In this document: positions 20,554 through 29,944 of the stretch, piece after piece
Numbering within the stretch: position 1 is the first letter of the stretch
Layout of the letters: every line of letters begins with the position of its first letter
Source of the DNA: Histomonas meleagridis
Lineage: Eukaryota > Parabasalia > Tritrichomonadida > Dientamoebidae
DNA: 64,000 nt
Assembly: GCA_020186115.1 (NCBI GenBank)
Contig: WSYJ01000164.1
Location: forward strand, 930,001-994,000
Reading direction: 5' to 3'
Notes under the pieces: generated by a model
Told to the model about the DNA's origin: nothing
Seen by the model: the letters and a program-made list of their open reading frames with translations, nothing else
Databases searched by the model: none
Program-made: the position numbers and the translations under genes

Positions 20554-21032
20554 ACCCTGAATTATGAAAACTAAATCTTTTTTTGTAAAAGTTTTACAAC
20601 CCGAAAAATCAGATAAACTATTGAATATAGTGGCAGTTTTTGAAAAGTGGATTGTTTTCATCCGCCAAATTTGAGAAATTATTAATCGGATTTATTCACA
20701 ATATTGGGCGAAGTTTGAAATATTTTCAAAAGTGTAAACGATTGAATCAAGTCAATTTTGAATGTGAATCCCACCAATTTCATCGGTTATTTTGTTTTTC
20801 AATGCATCGTAAACCGTGTGTAAAAAAAATTGAGAAAAGAAACGGAATTTTAGGGCGCCCTTTTTAGTTGCTGTGCACAACTTTACTTCGTCATTTGACA
20901 ATTATTTCAGAAGATTACATAGAAATATGAAACAAACAAAAGCAATTTTTACATTCAATTTTTTCAATTTCTTTGATAGGAGCTGAATTTTTGGGAACAC
21001 GAAATTAACCGAACAAGCCTCGCAAATTATTA
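20554..21032. other. Spacer between tandem EF-hand genes
   Basis: No gene supported. It contains an AGGGCGCCCT palindrome at 20853-20862 followed by a T run, and a TTAACCGAAC element at 21004-21013 shortly before the second EF-hand start. The open frame at 20640-20867 has no protein features. Confidence 0.5.
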
Positions 21033-21629
21033 ATGGGAGGACAAGGAAGCCAAATCAAGCTTAAAAAGGTTAAACTTACACGCAAGCTGATAACAGAATT
21101 GGCGTCATCATCACACTTCTCTGAAGCAGAAATCAAAATTTTGTACGACAGATTTCAAGTTCTTGTTAAAGAGCATAAGCACAAAGGAGGAATCAACGTA
21201 GCTGACTTTATGGATATTCTAGGTATGTCAAGTGTACAACTGACTGAATATATCTTTGCTGCATTTGACCGTAATGGAGATAAGACAATTGACTTTCCCG
21301 AATATATCCATGGTTTATCCCCTCTCTGCGATAGAGCAGATGCATCAGAAAAGGTTGAATTCTTGTTCCATGTTTTTGATATGGATAAGGATGGATTAAT
21401 CAAAATTGACAAATTCAAAGAGATCATGGCTGTCGTGGTTAAAGAAAGATCAACATATGTTCCTGATGAACAAGTAAGTATTTTAGTCGATTCAACTATC
21501 CGCACAATCGACCCAGAAGGAAAAGGCGTTGTTGATTTCAAACAATGGAAAGAATCTGTTTCAAATTATCCATTCTTGCTTAACTTTGCAAGTATTGATT
21601 TGAAACTTTTACTTTCACCAAAACAATAA
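21033..21629 (+). CDS. Calcineurin B/CBL-like EF-hand protein, predicted N-myristoylated (copy 2)
   Basis: This 198-residue paralogue of the gene at 19963 shares the start (MGGQGSQIKLKKVKLTRKL), spacing and C-terminus. The loop at 79-90 (DRNGDKTIDFPE) is canonical. The loop at 116-127 ends in Lys instead of Glu. The loop at 160-171 (DPEGKGVVDFKQ) lacks the Glu at position 12, so Ca binding at the last two sites should be weaker than in copy 1. The two copies are clearly diverged, so the duplication is old and both are probably kept for different partners. Confidence 0.88.
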   Translation: MGGQGSQIKLKKVKLTRKLITELASSSHFSEAEIKILYDRFQVLVKEHKHKGGINVADFMDILGMSSVQLTEYIFAAFDRNGDKTIDFPEYIHGLSPLCDRADASEKVEFLFHVFDMDKDGLIKIDKFKEIMAVVVKERSTYVPDEQVSILVDSTIRTIDPEGKGVVDFKQWKESVSNYPFLLNFASIDLKLLLSPKQ

Positions 21630-21727
21630 TATTTTACCAAGATTAAAAATAAACGATCAGTAGCAACTCAAATATTTCAATTATTTATTTCTTTTTGAAT
21701 GCTTTACGATAGCGCAAAATTTTTTGT

Positions 21728-22543
21728 TTGTTCGGGCAGTTTTCAATGTGCGCTGAACAGCAAGAAGAATGTGAAAGAATTCTGAGAGCACGTACTCATT
21801 ATGAAGTACTTCAACTCGAAAAAACTTGTACAACAGAAGAGGTAAGAAGAAGCTACAAAAGAATAGCTTTGAAGGTTCATCCAGATCGAAATAAACATCC
21901 AAAAGCGACTGAGGCATTCCAAAAAATATCAATTGCTTATGAAACTCTTTCTAAACAAGATAAGAGAGCACAGTATGATCGTTTTGGTGATGCAAAGCCC
22001 GAAATCCCTCAACCTAATCCTTATAATGGTTTCCATTATAATGCCTTCCGTAGAAATGATCCATTCTTTACATTTAGCGATGATATAACACCAGAAGAAT
22101 TATTTCAAATGTTCACTAACATGGGTTTCGGAAATCATCATACGTATCAAAGAAGGCAACATCGCCAACAAAATCAGCGTCACAATGAATTGCTCATGGC
22201 ACTTCTATTTGCTGTTCCATCTATTCTCATGATATTATTTTCATTTTTCACCAAAAATTCTTTGTTCGGCCACTCAAACATTGACAAACAAATCCGATTC
22301 CGCGATCTTGATAGTTACGATGAGTATTCATATCGCGAGTTCAGAAGTAAGAAATACGAATTAAGATTTGCAGTGCCAAAGGAATATCTCAGACGCGTAA
22401 GACTCAACCAGAGCTTGCTGGACGAGCTAAGAGCGCGAGCAGACACATTATACATAGAGAGGCTTCAAAAGATGTGCAGAAATGAACAGAAGCTCAATGA
22501 TAAAAGGCAAAGAAGTTGTGATGAACTATTGAAATATCTATAA
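21728..22543 (+). CDS. DNAJB12/DNAJB14-like ER membrane J protein
   Basis: The J domain spans residues 24-88 with HPD at 51-53, the Hsp70-stimulating motif. A Phe/Asn-rich linker follows, then one transmembrane helix at about 155-174 (LLMALLFAVPSILMILFSFF) and a C-terminal region (175-271) with the DUF1977-like pattern of DNAJB12/14 and yeast Hlj1-type proteins. In those proteins the J domain faces the cytosol at the ER and serves ER-associated degradation. The start may be the Met at codon 7 (21746). The minus-strand frame at 21681-21932 is a shadow. Confidence 0.85.
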   Translation: MFGQFSMCAEQQEECERILRARTHYEVLQLEKTCTTEEVRRSYKRIALKVHPDRNKHPKATEAFQKISIAYETLSKQDKRAQYDRFGDAKPEIPQPNPYNGFHYNAFRRNDPFFTFSDDITPEELFQMFTNMGFGNHHTYQRRQHRQQNQRHNELLMALLFAVPSILMILFSFFTKNSLFGHSNIDKQIRFRDLDSYDEYSYREFRSKKYELRFAVPKEYLRRVRLNQSLLDELRARADTLYIERLQKMCRNEQKLNDKRQRSCDELLKYL

Positions 22544-24063
22544 ATGCAAATGATTTTTGGTTTTGCTTCAAAATTATATTTATTTTTGTTTTTTGTAATA
22601 TGTAATTTCGTCATTTTTCTTTTCATTTAGTGTACAGTTGAAATATTTTCGTGATATATAGAAATGCTTGTGCATGATAATGACTTTATCACTTTGATTT
22701 TTTTTTAATTCCTTTTTGTTCAAGAATTAATTTAACAATATCAATGCAAAATGAAGTGCTGTACAAAATAATTTGAACAACTTGCGAGTATTATAGTGAA
22801 TTTACGAATTAATTCAAGTGCATATGATGGAATTTCTGTGGCATTACAATATATAAAAATATGTTCAGCTTCATTTTTATACACTCTATTAAAATTAGAT
22901 TGTTCATTAACAAAAAGCGTTTTATTCATTTACACTTATCGAAAGTTGTTCTGTTTTCTTTTATAAAAATACATTAAAAACAAAATACAAAAAAAGTGAA
23001 AATGTTTTTGTTGTTTACATGCTGGGAATGGGTGTGGGGTGATTCTACGGTTATATCATATGATATATCCTCTTTTTGGGCGATTTTTCATCATAACAAC
23101 CTAGATTTCACATTGTAAAAGATTTTTTGATCGTCACTCATTCAATCTTTACCGATCAAAAACCGTTTATTATTTTTTAAAAATTGCAACTCATGTATTA
23201 ATTTTTAATAAAACTTTCGTTTCAGAATGATTTTGAAACTTACTTTCAAAGACAAAAATGATTTACCAAACAATTCCATTTTTATTCTCACTAGGAAAAA
23301 ATTAAAAGAAAAATTTTATTTAATTTAGCACACATCTATTATATGATAAATTTCTTTATATGACGTTTCTATAAAGAAGATTCAAACAGAATAAATCAAT
23401 CACATCATGAATTGTTTAAATGTTTTATATCAAATTGAAAAACAGTTTTTGATGTGAACCACGTCTTCATCAATTGTTGTTACTCTTTTCGATATTGAAT
23501 TGTTTTTTATCAACCAAATACAAGATATCTTAGTTTTTATATGTATGAAATTGGAATTTTCTTGATGAATATAAACCAAATTTTTGATATAATTTAAATA
23601 TTTATTTATTAATAAACCATAAATCAAAATACCAAGGAAAACTAAGTCCTTGAATGCTTTCTCACATCAAAAACTGTTTTTTCAATTTGATATAAAACAA
23701 TTAAACAATTCATGTGAAATATGCCTATCATAAAAGTGGTTTTTTTCTCACCATAAATGAATATTGCAAATAAAGATAAACACGGCACCAAATCATTCTT
23801 GCAAGCAAACAGATATCTATCTTTCGAAATATCTTGGTTAGAAGAAAAATGAATATTTGTTAATCAATAAAAATTTGTTCTCTCTTGTAATTATTAGATG
23901 ATACTAATCAACTACTTGAAATCATCAATGTCACTTCATAAATTAATCAAATTCCGCATTTTCTCAGAATCCATAAAACTCAATTTTTATTTGTTTTATC
24001 AAAAATCAATCGATATTTGTGGAATTCACTAAGTTTGCTAACATAAAATTTACAAAATTTTAA
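22544..24063. other. Gene-poor interval with a long inverted repeat
   Basis: About 1.5 kb with no supported gene. It holds the inverted repeat at 23406-23714, a GGGTGTGGGGTG stretch at 23030-23041, and AACCGTTT at 23161-23168. Short open frames at 22741-22929 and 23430-23627 show no protein character. Confidence 0.5.
23406..23714. repeat. Long inverted repeat, 52-53 bp arms
   Basis: The left arm is 23406-23457 and the right arm 23662-23714. Read on opposite strands they differ by one substitution and one A insertion. Both begin CATGAATTGTTTAA and end GTTTTTGATGTGA. The 204-bp core encodes nothing convincing. Arms this similar imply a recent origin or gene conversion. It could be a non-autonomous element or a foldback structure. 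No clear flanking duplication was seen. Confidence 0.8.
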
Positions 24064-24639
24064 ATGCAAGAAGGGGAAAAAAAGCAACGAAGACGAATGA
24101 AATTTCTTCCTGAAGAAGATGCGAATTTAAAACGACTTGTAGCATTATATGGTGATACTTCATGGGTACAGATTGCAAGCAATATGCCAGGGCGGAACAT
24201 TAGACAGTGCAGAGAAAGATGGAAACATTATCTTTCTTGTAACAGAGCAAAATCACCTTGGACAGAAGAAGAAGATCGTTTATTGTTTGAGAAATATTGT
24301 GAATTTGGTCCGAAATGGACAAAAATTTCGCGGTTCTTTAATGAAAGATCAGACATACAGATAAAGTCTCGATGGCAAAAAAAATTTTTTTATCTCAAAA
24401 ATTTTAATGGAAGAAATCATATGAGTGTAAATAGTATGTTACAACCAGTTCAAACAAATGTTTGTACAGGAAATCAACAACAGATTACAGAAAACAATCA
24501 AAATTTTAATAATGGTAATAATAATAATATAGAATATCATTTTGATGATTTATTCGGTTCAGCACAAAGGAATAGAAATGCTGAAAGAAATGATCAATCA
24601 ATAGATGATGAATTATTCAAAATTGTTGATTCCTTTTAA
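24064..24639 (+). CDS. R2R3 Myb transcription factor
   Basis: The 191-residue protein has two Myb repeats. R2 (about 9-58) runs from MKFLPEEDANLKRLV to NIRQCRERWKHYLS. R3 (about 60-108) runs from KSPWTEEEDRLLFEKY to IQIKSRWQKKFF. The regularly spaced aromatic residues and the QCRERW/IKSRW recognition helices fit DNA binding at YAACKG-type sites. The C-terminal half is Asn/Gln-rich and acidic, a possible activation region (EYHFDDLFGSAQ). Small R2R3 Myb proteins of this size bind promoter MRE sites in Trichomonas. AACGG sites are common in promoters of this window, so it is one candidate reader. Confidence 0.9.
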   Translation: MQEGEKKQRRRMKFLPEEDANLKRLVALYGDTSWVQIASNMPGRNIRQCRERWKHYLSCNRAKSPWTEEEDRLLFEKYCEFGPKWTKISRFFNERSDIQIKSRWQKKFFYLKNFNGRNHMSVNSMLQPVQTNVCTGNQQQITENNQNFNNGNNNNIEYHFDDLFGSAQRNRNAERNDQSIDDELFKIVDSF

Positions 24640-25623
24640 TGGTTAGTAGTAAATAAAGGGAGTAAATAATAAATTTTAGTTGAATTTCTTTTTTTTTTTA
24701 AATTTTCATAATGATTAACCAAAATATTTATGATATAAAAAAAATTATTTTAAACTTTACATTCCTCATGATAGATTTTGTTTTCTTTATAACTGATTCG
24801 ACTAATTTAAACATGCAAAAGATGTAAATCCAATTGAATTTTATTGAAAACTCATATTTTTTGGTAAATTGCATTAGAAGAAATTTTTCATGGATCTTAT
24901 AAGTTAGCTTATGTAAGCTGTAACAAAGATATTTCACTCTTTGAAATAAACATATTAAATGGAGAATTTGAATTTTTAATAGACAAATAAATTGGAATTG
25001 ATTCACTCGAAAATTTTAGATATTAAAATCTAGTGTAGTTTCAAAACTACATTTTTGGTACTACAATGACTTTGTTGTATTTGTTTTATTTAAAAATATT
25101 GATGAAATAGAACCATTATGGCCAAACAAATTTCCCATACTTTTTCAATGCATAAGCTTATGCACTTGCATTTAATTTTAAACAATTTCAAAGAAAAAGT
25201 GAAGATCTTCACTGTGGTTTTGCCGAAATTGTGAAGAAAATTTCAATAGGAACAAAAGTTTAATTCAAAAATTGAGAGAATGTAAAATTTAAAACAGTGG
25301 ATGTTTAACACTTGGGCAAAAACGAAATTGCAATAAGAAACGAATATTAATTTTTTTCACTTAAAAAACATATTTTACCTACATAAAATTCTTTTATAAT
25401 TTTGATGGTATAAAACTAATAAAACATTTTTTCAGATTAATCAATTAATTTTTAACATATTAAATTTTTTTTTAATTTCTTCGGGATATTTATTGTGTAC
25501 TCCTGATTTATTTTATTATGGAATTATTCATTTTTTATTTCTGCTTTTGGTTCATTAGAAAATCAAGAAAAAAATCAGGTTTTTTAAAAACATTGAATTG
25601 AAATATTAAATTCAAGGAACAAA
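24640..25623. other. Intergenic region, nothing supported
   Basis: Very AT-rich. The minus-strand open frame at 24728-25006 is low-complexity Phe/Ile/Lys and not credible as a protein. A small perfect hairpin (GTAGTTTCAAAACTAC) lies at about 25035-25050. Confidence 0.45.
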
Positions 25624-26385
25624 ATGAATCAACAGCCTTGGTACCAACGTGTAACTAGGACAATGAATCAAACAAGTCCAAGTTCCTTTGTTCAAGCAAA
25701 CAATATTTATCCAAACCAACCCAATTTGCAATTAATAAATTCAGATCAAAACATCTTTTACAATAAAATTCCTATGGAACCATTACAACAATGGCAGCAA
25801 ATGAACACCCCAAATATGCAAAACAACTATTTTCAAATGAATCCTCAATACCTCATACTCAATTCCAATTTTGTACCAAATCCACAATTATATGTTCAAA
25901 GTAACGATCTGATTCAAGCATCTAATCAATACCAACAAAATTACAATTTATCTCCATTTCCATACAATCAAATTAATCCAAATTTTAATAGTCCTCAATA
26001 CGGACAACAACAACCATATCAACCAAATATTGTAAATTATCAAAACTTCAATTATGCTCAACAGAATACCCCATATTTCGAAGTTCCAATTAATCAAATT
26101 ATGCAACAATCCCCGAAAAAACGAGAAAACAGACAATTTCCTCAGCATGGAGAAAAAAGAAATATTGTTAAACCTAAAGGTACTCCTTTACCAATCCCTC
26201 AAATGAATGAACCAAAGAAACAAACAACACCTTTTAAAAAAATTATTATTGCTGAACAATCAAATAAAGCTAAAACAGAAGAAGATGAACAGATTAAAAA
26301 AATAAATAATTCATTGATTTTGGAAATTGATACAAATAATTTTGAAACGGATAATAGTGATGAGGACACTGACTTTTACTATTGA
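25624..26385 (+). CDS. Gln/Asn-rich low-complexity protein
   Basis: This 253-residue protein has residues 1-165 dominated by N, Q, P and Y (prion-like, with repeated NxxQ and PYxQ spacing) and no hydrophobic core. Residues 165-205 are basic (KKRENRQFPQHGEKRN) and the tail is acidic (ETDNSDEDTDFYY). Such composition is typical of RNA-granule or transcription-associated disordered proteins. No domain was recognised. The start at 25624 follows a long AT-rich leader. The continuous frame and strong composition support a real gene. Confidence 0.6.
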   Translation: MNQQPWYQRVTRTMNQTSPSSFVQANNIYPNQPNLQLINSDQNIFYNKIPMEPLQQWQQMNTPNMQNNYFQMNPQYLILNSNFVPNPQLYVQSNDLIQASNQYQQNYNLSPFPYNQINPNFNSPQYGQQQPYQPNIVNYQNFNYAQQNTPYFEVPINQIMQQSPKKRENRQFPQHGEKRNIVKPKGTPLPIPQMNEPKKQTTPFKKIIIAEQSNKAKTEEDEQIKKINNSLILEIDTNNFETDNSDEDTDFYY

Positions 26386-27440
26386 TTTGTTAATGAATTA
26401 TTCATTTATTTTTTAGTAAACACTATATATGTTTTTAATTTTTTTTTGTTTCTCTGGCGCATCCAAAAACAACTTTCCAAAAAGTAAATTCATAACACAA
26501 AAAGTTGTGTAAAAAACTTTCAAAATTGCAATTAATTCAATTCCGATTTCAGTTCATAACCTCCTGTGTTCCGTCAAGTTTTTATTTCGATAATTTTTAT
26601 TTATCTAAAGTTCAGAGTAACGAACTTAATCTTAGTTTTAATCAGAATATTTTTTTACCCATAAATTTTCACATTTTATATAATGAATGTAAACATTATG
26701 AAATATAGACTTTAAACAAATTTGAAATTCAACCATTAAAATTAAAGATACATCATGAACTTACAAAATGATTATTGTGAGATAACCTTTGTTTGATTTT
26801 ATTATTAAGTTTTTTTATAATCGGCGTATGGAACTTCCATCAAACAAACTTTGATTGAAAAACAAAATTCAATAACCGTTGAATAAATTTGGTATTCACT
26901 GAAATTTAATCGTCATTGAACATTTTTATGTTAAATTATCTTTGAGCTTTCACTTACGCATTATCGAACAAAACTGGTTGAGGTGAGCTTCGTATTGTTA
27001 TTAAAAACGAGACATAATAACTCGAATTTCCTGTAAAGATTGAACAAATGCAATAGTTGAATTTTTATATTTTTGACCAACATATGAAAATATAGCTCTT
27101 TCACAATGGACTAATATTGCATGTGATATATCAGAAAGTTAATCAAAATAAATATCTATTGTTTTTGATTTCATTTGATGCTTTTTTTAAAACCAGCAAA
27201 CAGTTGTCAGATCGATTTGTATAGCTTACAAAAAGTGTAAAAAACGTATTTGTCACTTTCCAATGAAAAAGTGACACGTGTCACAAGTTCTGTGGAAACA
27301 AAATTTGGTAAATCACAGAAAGAAAATTTTTTAGAAAGTAAAGCAGAGAGCCCTAAAGGCGAATACATTTTTATGCAATTTTTAATTGAACTTGAACAAA
27401 TAATTTTTATCTTAAATGAAAAATTTTAATATTTTAAGCG
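26386..27440. other. Intergenic region with a nested GTGACAC palindrome
   Basis: No gene supported; the open frame at 26505-26708 lacks protein features. At 27250-27284 TGTCACTTT faces AAAAGTGACA, which overlaps the perfect palindrome GTGACACGTGTCAC (27271-27284). This may be a promoter remnant of the ankyrin relic that follows. Confidence 0.5.
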
Positions 27441-28130
27441 ATGAATTCATTTGATTCTAATTTTGCATTTTCATTTAATATTGTTATTTGTTTATTATCA
27501 CATGCAGTATTTTCTTATCCAATGAAAGAATATGGGTACAACCATGGTTCTCAACTTTCGAAAAATAATTTCCAACTTCATAAAAAATATGTTAATTTTC
27601 ATTTGTTTATATTAATCAAGAAAATGTTTCATATATTGGTATTGCGGTATTTTTTGATGCATAGTTGTTAAATATAAATAATTGTTATTTACTTATTAAT
27701 GGTGCTAATGAACATGATATCGGAAAATATGCAGGTGGAAACTTAGAGAATATTTTTAAGTTCGAATGATTTTATTTGAATGGGAAAAGCTTTATGAAAT
27801 ATTCGAATTAAATGAAAAATTTAATTTGGATATATGTATAAAGAATATTAATTTAAGTGTACAAAATCATGCATCATTTTACAATTTATTTGAAATCACA
27901 ATTAAATTTCATCGAAATGATATTTTTTAAATATATATATGATGAAAATTCTCATAATGAACATCAATCACAGTTAATGAATTTAGCATTTTTCAAATGA
28001 ATTTGGGCAAAAAAAAAATTATAATAAACTAATTGATATTTGTGTTAAATGTGAAAATTATGATATTCTTTCATTTATAGAAAACGAAAATCAAATTGAT
28101 AATTTTACTGTAAATAACAAGAGGCTCGAT
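27441..28130 (+). pseudogene. Degenerate DUF3447/ankyrin protein
   Basis: Fragments of a DUF3447-type protein can be read in all three frames: NVSYIGIAVFF, then LLINGANEHDIGKYA followed by GGNLENIFKFE, then KFHRNDIF and KYIYDENSHNEHQSQLMNL, then CVKCENYDILSFIENENQ. These match, in order, the segments of the better-preserved relative at 54681-55820 (DYASFFSSVKCF, GNNISNTGKYAV, MFHRNDIFKYIFENE). At least six stops or shifts are present. It is clearly dead. The intact family is very large in trichomonads and its function is unknown. Confidence 0.7.
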
Positions 28131-28395
28131 GAAGTTGGTGTCATTGGGCAGTGGTGGGAAGAGTGAGCATCGAAAAGTCATGGTTGCTGTCCGAGAAGAT
28201 GCAAATGTGCTTGTACGAGAACTCGGCTATATGCGGAAGCACATACGGTAAAACATATGATTCTGATTTGGAGGATTTCTCGTTGAAAAGTTCAATGAAG
28301 GGTCATACGGCACCAGCGTTTTGCATAGCGATTAATCCGCAGACATGGCTGCTCGTGTTTGGCGATAAGTCAGGCGTTATTAAGTTCTAGAATAA
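28131..28395 (+). pseudogene. WD40-repeat gene fragment
   Basis: A single WD40 unit is readable at about 28290-28390: MKGHTAPAFCIAINPQT, LLVFGDKSGVIKF, then a TAG where the Trp codon of the WD dipeptide would be expected. The preceding 150 bases are coding-like in a second frame (MVAVREDANVLVRELGYMR). This block is visibly more GC-rich than the ankyrin relic on its left, so it looks like an independently captured fragment. No complete beta-propeller remains. Confidence 0.5.
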
Positions 28396-28861
28396 ATAAA
28401 ATTTAATTTATAAAAATATACCTAAAGTTGTTTTTAAGGATTTAAAGATGAAGCAAAATGAAGATAATGATAATTTTTTCATGAAATTTTATATGAAAGT
28501 TATTTTTTTTTTTAATAAATTTAAATAATTATATAATTATAATATTTTTATATAACATATTGAATAATTATTGATTCTTGAGATCTAAAATTTTGAATAA
28601 TTATGATAATTTTAATTTTTCATGAAATTTTGTTTTCGACTTGTTTAATTTATATAAAATACATTTCCTAAATATTGTTGTTGTGTATTTTGATAGATAA
28701 ATAGTAAAGCTAAAAATGTTGTACGTTAAAAACACGTTATTTGAAATTTTCACTACAAAGTGCATTGAATTGGACGATAGATAAATTGTGAAATCATACA
28801 GAAACAAAGTGAAGATATCATCAAATTTTACTTAAAATTGCAACAATATACACATATTATT
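28396..28861. other. Intergenic region, nothing supported
   Basis: AT-rich low-complexity DNA between two relics. No promoter-like elements or genes were seen. Confidence 0.4.
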
Positions 28862-29273
28862 AGACCCGCCTTGGAGTCTTGAATTCAATGGCGAAAAATT
28901 GTTCTGTACCTAGCGGATTTGATTCTCCTTCTGTTTTTGGCTTGCGATTTGTTTTTGGTGATTCATCTGGTTTATTTTCTGGTTGAGGTTCTTGATATTC
29001 CACCTCCGGAAGTTCATATATTTCGTCTGATGATCTAGTTTAAGGAGTTTCCAACTGAATCTAGCTTATACCATTCCATCCATACTGGCCCTTCGTACAC
29101 GATAAAATCAGCATTAATATGAAACCTTGGTCGCCCTGTTTTGATTCCTCTCTCCTTTGATCGCATTTATGTGATTTGTTTTTTTGTATTCCATTGAATA
29201 CTTTTCAAACTCAGAACTAAACGTCCACCCTTAAATTATTTTTCGATTTTTCCTCATCTGTATTCATCATTTT
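28862..29273 (-). pseudogene. Relic of an unidentified protein-coding gene
   Basis: Coding-like segments can be read in order on the minus strand in changing frames. They are MNTDEEKSKNNLRVDV, SSEFEKYSMEYKKTN, then GIKTGRPRFHINADFIVYEG continuing to PVWMEWYKLDSVGNS, then EIYELPEVEYQEPQPENKP and a basic tail GTEQFFAIEFKTPRRV before a final stop. The block is more GC-rich than its flanks. Three frame breaks separate the segments. I do not recognise the family; a nucleic-acid-associated protein is only a guess from the RPRF and KTNRKPK stretches. Confidence 0.5.
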
Positions 29274-29944
29274 CAAAAAATAAAATAAGCATTTCAGATA
29301 TTGAAACATATTGTGATCAATTTTTTTATTGACCATAAAAAAATTTTATTGATAAAAAAAAAAAATTTGAATGCAAATTCGTTTATTTCTTTCTTCAAAA
29401 CAATTATATATATAGCAAATAAAAATATAATGCGAAATATACAATTATGAATCAGTATTTTTCATGATAAATAAGGGCCAAAATTGCATATTTCTAGAGA
29501 TTGCTATTTAATTTCCAAAGGAAAAATGAAAGATATTCTCACCTTAAAATACGCATCCATTATTACCATGAAATCATACAAATATTTCAAACAGTGATTC
29601 GACAAGACCTGTTTTTTCTTCTCGCAAAAAATGCCGTTTGTACAGTTTGAGTAAAAAAGGGCAAAAAAATAGAGGTTTGTGAGGTGATCTGATTTTTGAC
29701 ACATTTCTAACGTTAGAAACTTCGCCATTATAGGGCACCCCAACCACCTATGCTCTGTGAATATTATTTTGTGTTATTTCGTTCCTTAAATAACACTACC
29801 AAGCAACACAGTGTGTTTTGTGACATCATAAATGTTAAAATTTAAAAATTAAAGATTAAATTATTACTTTGGCTACATTATTTTTTAGATAAACTAAAAG
29901 CTTCTAAGTTAATTCAATGATTAAAGAAAATGAGTTTTTATTTT
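29274..29944. other. Intergenic region with promoter-like fragment but no gene
   Basis: Contains TAACGTTAGAA at 29708-29718 and AGGGCACCCC at 29732-29741, the same kinds of GC box and Myb-like site seen in real promoters here, but no intact gene follows. The minus-strand open frame at 29504-29743 is not convincing. Confidence 0.4.

Noticed and set aside
20640-20867. Plus-strand 75-codon frame between the EF-hand genes
   Set aside because: Short, with no family resemblance, and located where promoter elements of the second EF-hand gene are expected.
24728-25006. Minus-strand 92-codon frame
   Set aside because: Low-complexity Phe/Ile/Lys composition in AT-rich DNA, no conserved feature and no promoter element.
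29504-29743. Minus-strand 79-codon frame near an AGGGCACCCC box
   Set aside because: No domain or coding bias. It may be a relic, but nothing supports a family.
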